Part shown: positions 1-4,718 of the stretch, piece by piece
Position numbering within the stretch: position 1 is the stretch's first letter
Layout of the letters: each line of letters begins with the position of its first letter
NCBI GenBank assembly: GCA_021784975.1
Contig: JAJYGU010000270.1
Location: 1-8,606, forward strand
Reading direction: 5' to 3'
DNA length: 8,606 nucleotides
Origin: Planctomycetota bacterium
GTDB lineage: Bacteria; Planctomycetota; Planctomycetia; Pirellulales; Thermoguttaceae
Notes under the pieces: generated by a model
The model's database searches: none
What the model was told of the DNA's origin: nothing
Seen by the model: the letters and a program-made list of their open reading frames with translations, nothing else
Translations under genes and position numbers: made by a program

Positions 1-585
1 AGCGAGGAACCACAAGAATCCGAGGCTGGCGGTAATCAGGAAGGCCGGCCGCCAGCTTCCGAAATACTTGTGGATGCCGACCACGATGAGCGGGGCCACC
101 GCTCCACCGATCGACGAACCGCTATCGAACAACGCCACCGCCCAGGCTCGTTCGCGGGCGGGAAACCATTCGGCCACCGCCTTCGACCCGCCCGGATTGT
201 TGGCCGCCTCGCCGCCGCCCAGCAGGAAGCGGAAAAACGCAAAGCTGAGCTTCCCCTGGGCCAAGGCGGTGGCGGCGGCGATGATTGAGTAGAGCAGGAC
301 GCTCAGACCCAGCCCCTGCCGCGTCCCCATCAGGTCCAGCAGCCGCCCAAAGACGGCCTGCATGATCGTGTAGGCGATGCGAAAGGCGTTGAGGATGTCG
401 GCATAGTCCTGATTCGTCCAGTGGAACTCCTGTTTCAGAATCGGGGCGAGGGCGCCGAGAGTCTGGCGGTCGATGTAGTTGATGACCGTCACCGAGAACA
501 GCAACCCGCCGACCCACCAGCGCAAATAGGGGATCGTCCCTCGCGTTGGCGGGGCGTTTCGGTCAGGATGGGCCGCCTGGTGCAT
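1..585 (-). CDS. MFS transporter, anion:cation symporter (ExuT-like) family, 3'-truncated by window
   Basis: Inner-membrane transporter of the major facilitator superfamily, likely importing an organic anion such as a hexuronate or other sugar acid; the substrate cannot be fixed from the sequence. Only the first 195 residues are in the window, roughly the N-terminal six-helix half. Visible are a first membrane segment (about residues 22-45) ending in INYIDRQTLGALAP, typical of the anion:cation symporter family; MFS motif A as GRLLDLMGTRQGL (80-92); FRFLLGGGEAANNPGGSKAVAEWFPARERA (118-147), which matches the FRFLLGxGEAxNxPG..KAVAEWFP..ERA signature of ExuT/GudP-like proteins; and SGSSIGGAVAPL (155-166). 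The ATG at 585 is the only in-frame start after the upstream stop, but it has no clear Shine-Dalgarno sequence. A weak promoter candidate on this strand is TTGACC (625-630) with TAACGA (604-609) and a 15-nt spacer. It lies downstream of trpE in the same direction, but the 265-nt repeat-filled gap argues against simple cotranscription. Confidence 0.9.
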   Translation of the reverse strand, partial: MHQAAHPDRNAPPTRGTIPYLRWWVGGLLFSVTVINYIDRQTLGALAPILKQEFHWTNQDYADILNAFRIAYTIMQAVFGRLLDLMGTRQGLGLSVLLYSIIAAATALAQGKLSFAFFRFLLGGGEAANNPGGSKAVAEWFPARERAWAVALFDSGSSIGGAVAPLIVVGIHKYFGSWRPAFLITASLGFLWFLA

Positions 586-657
586 GTGGTTATTCCGGAA
601 GGGTCGTTAGCCCCGATACCCTGTGGTCAATCCAGAAATATTTGACAGAAGTCTCCT

Positions 658-756
658 ACGCTCGGGCGAGCGTGAATTTGTCAGGCATAAGATGCCTGAC
701 CTACGGATTGCCTGACGCTCAGGCGACGGTGGAGATGTCAGGCATGGAGTGCCTAG
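658..756. repeat. Tandem palindromic repeat, two diverged units offset by 57 nt
   Basis: Unit 1 starts at 658 and unit 2 at 715. Aligned over 42 nt they agree at about 30 positions and share ACGCTC, GGCGA and GTCAGGCAT...TGCCT. Each unit contains two hairpins. Unit 1 has ACGCTCG/CGAGCGT around GG (658-673), then GTCAGGCAT/ATGCCTGAC around AAG (680-700). A third palindrome, GCCTGA/TCAGGC around CGC (710-724), overlaps the start of unit 2. The last, AGGCA/TGCCT around TGGAG (740-754), is a worn copy of the second. No U-tract follows any of them on either strand, so they are not ordinary terminators. They resemble the short extragenic palindromes of large bacterial genomes; mobility or function is not shown. 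Confidence 0.75.
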
Positions 757-807
757 TTCACACTGCTAACGTCAGCTACCGTTTTTGAAGGCTGGGTCTG
801 CGATTGC

Positions 808-837
808 TTCGCGGCAGCCGCCGTCAAGGGCCGCGAA
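808..837 (-). terminator. Inverted repeat 13 nt after the trpE stop, possible weak terminator
   Basis: TTCGCGGC (808-815) pairs perfectly with GCCGCGAA (830-837) across a 14-nt loop. Its position just downstream of trpE suggests a transcript end or a 3'-stabilising stem. No T-run follows on the minus strand, so classical intrinsic termination is doubtful. Confidence 0.35.
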
Positions 838-850
838 ACCGTCCAAACAA

Positions 851-2392
851 TCAGCCCGCAACCCGTCGTTCCGCTAGTTCGATGGCGCGGAGTAAGCCGC
901 GGGCCTTGTTGAGGGTCTCGTTCCATTCGTTTTCGGGCACGCTGTCGGCCACGATGCCCGCCCCGGCCTGAACGTAGGCCTTGTCGTCATGGATCACGAC
1001 GGTCCGCAGGGCGATGCAGGTGTCCATGTTGCCGGCGAAGTCGACATAGCCGACGGCCCCGGCGTACGGGCCGCGGCGATGCGGCTCCAGTTCGTCGATG
1101 ATCTGCATGGCCCGGACCTTCGGCGCGCCGGATACCGTGCCCGCCGGCAAGCAGGCCTGCAGGGCGTCAAAGGCATTCTTGCCGGATTGCAGTTGTCCGC
1201 TGACGTTGGAGGTGATGTGCATCACGTGGCTGTAGCGTTCGATGCTCATCACGTCGCTCACTTCGACCGAGCGATAGCGGGCTACCCGGCCCACGTCGTT
1301 GCGTCCCAGATCGACCAGCATCACGTGCTCGGCCCGCTCCTTGGGATCGTTGAGCAGCTCCTCGGCCAGGCGACGGTCTTCTTCCTCGGTGCGGCCCCGC
1401 GGCCGCGTGCCGGCCAGGGGACGCACGGTGACTTGCCCGTCCACCACCCGGACCATCACCTCCGGCGAGCTGCCCACCAGGGTGACGCTCGGGGTGCGGA
1501 CATAGAACATGAACGGGCTGGGGTTGACGACGCGGAGGGTGCGATAAACCTCGAAGGGGTGCGTGCGCAACGGCACTTCCAGCCGCTGGCTGAAGACCAC
1601 CTGAAAGATGTCGCCGGCTTTGATGTACTCCACGCACTTCCGCACCGCCTGCTCGAAGTCGGCCTTAGTAAAGTTCGAGTGGTACGGCAGATTCACCGGG
1701 CCGCCCGCGGGGATGTCGAAGGGCGTCAAGTCGCACCCGCGCGAGGCGAGTTGTTCCACCAGCCGGTCCACCCGGTGGCAGGCGGCCTGATAGGCTTCGG
1801 CTGGGGTCACGCCCGGCCTGTCGAGCCGCGCCATCACCACCACGATGATGGTCTTGGTGACGTTATCGAACACCACCATCTGGTCATAGAAAGCGAAGGC
1901 CATGTCGGGCACATGGCGATCGTCGGTCGGGATGTTCGGCAGGCGCTCGAAGTAGCGAACCGTGTCGTAGCCGGCATAGCCGATGGCGCCCGCGCAAAAA
2001 GGCGGCAGGTCGGGCAAGTGAACGGCCCGCACAGATTCCACGCGCCGGCGTAGCTCTTCCACCGGGTTGGCGCATTCGAATTGCCGGGTGACCAGGGTGG
2101 GCGTCCCGCCTGCCGAAACGCCGGCGGGGGCGTTGGTGGTCACGCAGTTTCCGTAGGCCTCGATCTCGAAGAACGGCTCGGTGGCCAAGAAACTGAAGCG
2201 GCCGACCTTCTCGCCGCCCACCACGCTCTCGAACAAGCAGGCGCAACGGCCGGCGTCGATCTTATGGAAGGCGGTCACCGGCGTCAGCGCATCGCTGACC
2301 AGACGGCGGTAGACGGGAACCAAGTCGGCGCTGGCTGCGAGCTTCTCGAAGGTTGCCAGATCGGGGTAATGGGTCGCCGTCGAGGTTTGCAT
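851..2392 (-). CDS. trpE: Anthranilate synthase component I
   Basis: Large subunit of anthranilate synthase; with a TrpG glutaminase (not in the window) it converts chorismate and glutamine to anthranilate, the first step of tryptophan synthesis. The 513 residues fit the usual 460-520. The N-terminal domain carries CLFESVVGGEKVGRFSF (52-68), the LLES-type region involved in tryptophan feedback binding. The chorismate-binding domain shows PYHSNFTKADFEQAV (236-250), IKAGDIFQVVFSQR (257-270), PLAGTRPRG (325-333), DPKERAEHVMLVDLGRNDVGRV (349-370), TVSGAPK (419-425) and QAGAGIVADSVPENEW (475-490). The LLES-like element favours TrpE over PabB. I chose the ATG at 2392 because the family-like sequence (YPDLATFEKLA) begins just after it. 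A GTG at 2473 and an ATG at 2470 are in frame but add 27 non-conserved residues and lie inside a hairpin. Neither start has a good Shine-Dalgarno match; CTCCTTTCTTCT precedes 2392. trpG, trpD and trpC are not adjacent. Confidence 0.95.
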   Translation of the reverse strand: MQTSTATHYPDLATFEKLAASADLVPVYRRLVSDALTPVTAFHKIDAGRCACLFESVVGGEKVGRFSFLATEPFFEIEAYGNCVTTNAPAGVSAGGTPTLVTRQFECANPVEELRRRVESVRAVHLPDLPPFCAGAIGYAGYDTVRYFERLPNIPTDDRHVPDMAFAFYDQMVVFDNVTKTIIVVVMARLDRPGVTPAEAYQAACHRVDRLVEQLASRGCDLTPFDIPAGGPVNLPYHSNFTKADFEQAVRKCVEYIKAGDIFQVVFSQRLEVPLRTHPFEVYRTLRVVNPSPFMFYVRTPSVTLVGSSPEVMVRVVDGQVTVRPLAGTRPRGRTEEEDRRLAEELLNDPKERAEHVMLVDLGRNDVGRVARYRSVEVSDVMSIERYSHVMHITSNVSGQLQSGKNAFDALQACLPAGTVSGAPKVRAMQIIDELEPHRRGPYAGAVGYVDFAGNMDTCIALRTVVIHDDKAYVQAGAGIVADSVPENEWNETLNKARGLLRAIELAERRVAG

Positions 2393-2458
2393 AGAAGAAA
2401 GGAGCACGGATTGCGCCGCCAGGTTCGGCGAGATCCTAAACCCACGAGAGTTTGGAGT

Positions 2459-2488
2459 GCGGTGATTCATCACCGCTTTCAGAAGCGG
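2459..2488 (-). promoter_or_regulatory. Two mutually exclusive hairpins in the trpE leader
   Basis: Read on the minus strand, CCGCTT-CTGA-AAGCGG (2488-2473) and GCGGTGA-TGAA-TCACCGC (2476-2459) are both perfect stems with tetraloops, and they share the segment GCGG, so only one can form at a time. The second stem encloses the upstream GTG/ATG candidate starts of trpE. The layout recalls 1:2 versus 2:3 pairing in attenuators. There is no U-run after the stems and no leader peptide with tandem Trp codons. A regulatory role is therefore only a possibility. Confidence 0.35.
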
Positions 2489-2559
2489 CGGAAGGGCTTG
2501 CGAACCGACTTTCAGGTGAATTCAGCATGACGTCCAAGTTGCGAAAACACCCCGGAAAG

Positions 2560-2575
2560 CGGCAATAAATTGCCG
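2560..2575. repeat. Short palindrome in the trpE-mcsA spacer
   Basis: CGGCAAT (2560-2566) and ATTGCCG (2569-2575) form a perfect 7-bp dyad around AA. It could be an operator-like site upstream of trpE or a chance hairpin. No second copy was seen in the window. Confidence 0.3.
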
Positions 2576-2715
2576 ACTCCAAAGAGAGTTCGCTTGTTGA
2601 GGGGCTAGTGGGGCGCGTCTGGCTCGCGGTCACGCACTGTCGTCCGCTAGCCCGCCAACCAACTCGCTACTTTATCAGTTGCACCGCTGGGCCGCAACCG
2701 CCCGGCGGGGACGAA

Positions 2716-2792
2716 GAGGACAGGCACCGTTTTCGCCGATGGCGCTCTCCAGCGATCGTCTGTCGAAGGCGGCGAAAACGGAGCCAGTCCCC
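2716..2792. repeat. Interrupted-palindrome (REP/MITE-like) element, copy A
   Basis: The outer arms are 2716-2737 and 2771-2792. GTTTTCGCC (2729-2737) pairs perfectly with GGCGAAAAC (2771-2779), and the outer 13 positions pair at 10. The left end reads GAGGACAGGCACC, and the right end read inward on the minus strand is GGGGACTGGCTCC, close to the ends of the element at 5009-5106. The interior has a small CGCT/AGCG hairpin (2743-2754) and a weaker TCG/CGA one (2756-2766), giving a cloverleaf-like fold as in copy B. The right edge is 36 nt upstream of the -35 box of mcsAB. Ends of this type resemble REP elements moved by REP-associated (Y1) transposases. No transposase is present, so that link is inference. 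Confidence 0.7.
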
Positions 2793-2828
2793 GGCTGGGA
2801 CGCCCGCGCCGCGAGATGCGCGTTCGCC

Positions 2829-2856
2829 TTGACACGGGGGGGGCGCTTGGTAGAAT
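2829..2856 (+). promoter_or_regulatory. Sigma-70-type promoter of mcsA-mcsB with a G8 tract in the spacer
   Basis: TTGACA (2829-2834) is a perfect -35 box and TAGAAT (2851-2856) a five-of-six -10 box, separated by 16 nt. Transcription would start near 2863, giving a leader of about 120 nt before the mcsA ATG. The spacer contains eight consecutive G (2836-2843). No CtsR or CIRCE operator was recognised around it. Confidence 0.7.
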
Positions 2857-2983
2857 CCCGTAGAGAGCCCCGAAATTGTGCCGGGCGACGGCGGCAAGTA
2901 GAGCGTGGACCGAGGGTTGGGTCAACGGTATTACGGCGGGACCGGGGCGCGGAGTCGCGGTTCAGAGGAGTTGGCGAACGATT

Positions 2984-3490
2984 ATGAAGTGCCAGCAGTG
3001 TGATAAGCCGGCCACCTTCCACATCACCGAGTTGACCGGCGGCAAGCCAGTCGAGTTGCATCTGTGCGAGGAGCATGCCCGCCAGTATCTCAGCTCGTCG
3101 TCGAACGAACCGACGGCGGTGGGGAGCGTGTCGGCGGCGCTGGCCCAACAGATGTCGGTCGGCCAGACCGCCGAGGAGCTGGCCCGCCTCGATCAGCAAT
3201 CTTGCCCGGTCTGCGGCATCACCTTCTTTGAGTTTCGCAGCCAAGGAAGGCTGGGCTGCCCGCACGATTACGTCTGCTTTCAGCCCCAACTCGAGCCGCT
3301 CATTGTGAATATCCACGGGGAGTCGGAGCACGTGGGCAAGCGGCCGCAGCACGCGGCCAGCGGCAGCGGCGACCGCACCCAGTTGATCCGTCTCCGCCGC
3401 GAGATGAAGGAAGCCATCGACGACGAAAAGTACGAGCGGGCCTCGCAACTGCGCGACCAGATTCAACGCATCGAGAGCGGAGGAGCCTGA
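2984..3490 (+). CDS. mcsA: Zinc-finger/UVR-domain activator of protein-arginine kinase (McsA)
   Basis: Cytoplasmic partner of McsB; in Bacillus subtilis McsA binds and activates this kinase in the stress response that marks proteins for ClpCP. The product is 168 residues. Zinc site 1 is C3-x2-C6 with C28 and H31 (LCEEHA). Site 2 is CPVCGITFFEF (C74, C77) with GRLGCPHDYVCF (C92). A UVR motif of paired helices, LRREMKEAIDDEKYERASQLRDQIQRIE, closes the protein (about 136-163). In the Bacillus protein site 2 ends GCxxCY; here the last Cys is D95, and C98 might stand in for it. I chose the ATG at 2984 because MKCQQCDKPATFHITEL is the family N-terminus and AGAGGAG (2964-2970) lies 13 nt upstream; an upstream in-frame extension from 2876 has no family character. 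The stop is 4 nt before mcsB. Confidence 0.93.
   Translation: MKCQQCDKPATFHITELTGGKPVELHLCEEHARQYLSSSSNEPTAVGSVSAALAQQMSVGQTAEELARLDQQSCPVCGITFFEFRSQGRLGCPHDYVCFQPQLEPLIVNIHGESEHVGKRPQHAASGSGDRTQLIRLRREMKEAIDDEKYERASQLRDQIQRIESGGA
3479..3485 (+). promoter_or_regulatory. Ribosome binding site of mcsB inside the end of mcsA
   Basis: GGAGGAG lies 9 nt before the mcsB ATG at 3495 and overlaps the last codons of mcsA. This supports translational coupling and fixes the mcsB start. Confidence 0.75.
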
Positions 3491-3494
3491 GGCC

Positions 3495-4574
3495 ATGGAT
3501 TTCCTCGATCTGACGCGCACCAGCGGTGAATGGCTCCGCGGCGTGGGCCCTGAGTCGGACATCGTCATCAGCAGCCGGATCCGGCTGGCTCGCAATCTGG
3601 CCGACTTCCCCTTCATCAGCCGGGCGACTCCCCAGGACCGCAGTCGCATCGAGAAGGTCCTGCACGAGCGGATCGTCAGTATGACGCCCGAGAACGAACT
3701 GCTCTACATCGACGTCTCCGGGCTGGAGAAGGTCGATCGCCAGTTCCTGGTCGAGCGGCACCTGATCAGCCGCGAGCACGCCGAAGCCCAAGGCTCGCGG
3801 GCGGTGGCCATCGACGCCGCCGAAAAGTTCAGCCTGATGATCAACGAAGAAGACCACCTCCGCATCCAGGTCATGCAAAGCGGGCTCGATCTGGGCAGCG
3901 TCTGGAATCGCATCAATGAAATCGACGACCTGATCGAGGAGAAGGTCACCTACGCCTTCCATGAACGGCTCGGCTACCTGACCGCCTGTCCCACCAACGT
4001 CGGCACCGGCATGCGGGTGAGCGTGATGCTGCACCTGCCGGCCCTGGTCATCACCCGGCAGATCGACAAGGTGTTCCGCAGCCTGCAAAAGATCAGCCTG
4101 GCGGTCCGCGGCCTCTACGGCGAAGGCTCGCAGGCCATGGGGGATTTCTACCAGATCAGCAATCAAATCACCCTGGGGCGCACCGAGAGCGAGTTGATCC
4201 GGCAGGTGGGCGACATCGTGCCGGTGATTATCGACTACGAACGCCAGGCCCGCGAGTTCCTCGCCAAGGAGAGCCACGAGAACCTGCACGACCGGGTGAG
4301 CCGGGCCTACGGCATCCTCCGCACCGCCCAGACGATCAGCTCGGAAGAGACGATGCACCTGCTGTCCAGCGTGCGGATGGGCGTGAACCTGGGCCTGATC
4401 CACGACCTGAACATACCGGCCATCAATGAAATGTTTCTGGCCACGCAGCCGGCCCACTTGCAGAAGCTGACCGGCAACGACCTGGATAGCACCGACCGCA
4501 ACATCGAGCGGGCCCGCTATCTGCGCCGCTATCTGAACAAAGAAAACGGCAACGGCGGCCCGGAGAAGAACTGA
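3495..4574 (+). CDS. mcsB: Protein-arginine kinase (ATP:guanido phosphotransferase family)
   Basis: Transfers phosphate from ATP to arginine side chains of proteins, which in Firmicutes tags them for ClpC-ClpP degradation. The 359 residues match the family (about 350-365). The guanido kinase core shows SSRIRLARN (26-34, nucleotide-binding arginines), NEEDHLR (117-123, acidic substrate loop), CPTNVGTGMR (165-174, with the conserved Cys) and LYGEGSQAMGDFYQISNQITLG (207-228, second catalytic Glu region). The short length and these motifs separate it from creatine and arginine kinases of metabolism. The C-terminal phosphoarginine-binding motif, RDxxRA in Bacillus, reads RNIERA (335-340). It forms an operon with mcsA, 4 nt apart. 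ctsR and clpC, the usual Firmicute neighbours, are not in the window. The minus strand is open across much of this gene, which is a codon-bias shadow. Confidence 0.96.
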   Translation: MDFLDLTRTSGEWLRGVGPESDIVISSRIRLARNLADFPFISRATPQDRSRIEKVLHERIVSMTPENELLYIDVSGLEKVDRQFLVERHLISREHAEAQGSRAVAIDAAEKFSLMINEEDHLRIQVMQSGLDLGSVWNRINEIDDLIEEKVTYAFHERLGYLTACPTNVGTGMRVSVMLHLPALVITRQIDKVFRSLQKISLAVRGLYGEGSQAMGDFYQISNQITLGRTESELIRQVGDIVPVIIDYERQAREFLAKESHENLHDRVSRAYGILRTAQTISSEETMHLLSSVRMGVNLGLIHDLNIPAINEMFLATQPAHLQKLTGNDLDSTDRNIERARYLRRYLNKENGNGGPEKN

Positions 4575-4584
4575 GGTTGCGGGA

Positions 4585-4670
4585 GAGTTGGCTTCGCGCA
4601 GAACGTCCTCGACCTTGCGAGTCGCGTCGGTGCGTTTGCTCTGCCCGTGGGAAGCAAGTGTGTGGGTCAT
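4585..4670 (-). pseudogene. Possible remnant of the 5' end of a lost minus-strand gene
   Basis: On the minus strand an ATG at 4670 follows AGAGGAG (4679-4685) with 8-nt spacing, a better ribosome binding site than several intact genes here have. The first codons read MTHTLASHGQ, then SKRTDATRKVEDVLREA, an amphipathic start that I associate from memory with small planctomycete proteins of unknown function beginning xKRTxAxRKVEDxLRxAF. The similarity then stops: the frame runs NSPATS and on into antisense mcsB. The simplest reading is that a deletion removed the body of the gene and joined its first ~28 codons to the end of mcsB. The 3' limit given is approximate. A chance open stretch with a chance ribosome binding site is the alternative. 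Confidence 0.35.
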
Positions 4671-4678
4671 GGCAACTG

Positions 4679-4685
4679 CTCCTCT
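4679..4685 (-). promoter_or_regulatory. Shine-Dalgarno sequence of the minus-strand remnant
   Basis: AGAGGAG on the minus strand, 8 nt before the ATG at 4670. A possible -10 box TAAGAT lies just upstream (4692-4697), without a clear -35. This is the main evidence that the fragment was once a real gene start. Confidence 0.4.
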
Positions 4686-4718
4686 ACCCAAGATCTTAGC
4701 GTCTCCCAGCCGCCAGAA

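Larger units (their letters stand above)
586..850. other. Non-coding gap between trpE and the MFS gene, rich in short palindromes
   Basis: There is no credible gene here. The stretch holds four short palindromes at 658-673, 680-700, 710-724 and 740-754, and an 8-bp inverted repeat at 808-837 just after the trpE stop. The first four form a repeat unit that occurs twice. The 586-650 part could hold the promoter of the MFS gene, but the only candidate boxes are weak. Confidence 0.7.
2393..2983. other. Divergent non-coding spacer between trpE and mcsA
   Basis: This 591-nt stretch separates two divergent genes. It holds overlapping hairpins in the trpE leader (2459-2488), a CGGCAAT/ATTGCCG palindrome (2560-2575), a 77-bp interrupted-palindrome element (2716-2792), the mcsAB promoter (2829-2856) and a roughly 120-nt untranslated leader before mcsA. 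I found no convincing trpE promoter. The open frames here have no recognisable protein character. Confidence 0.75.

Noticed and set aside
658..756. CRISPR array
   Set aside because: There are only two diverged units, the repeats are themselves palindromic, and no regular unique spacers or cas genes are present.
989..2053. 354-codon plus-strand open frame across trpE
   Set aside because: His/Asp/Arg-rich antisense shadow of trpE with no recognisable motif.
2436..2528. 30-codon minus-strand frame as a trp leader peptide
   Set aside because: It has a single Trp codon, a poor ribosome binding site and no following terminator. Mentioned only with the leader hairpins.
2675..3649. 324-codon minus-strand open frame over mcsA and its promoter
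   Set aside because: It crosses the palindromic element, the promoter and antisense mcsA, and has no protein-family character.
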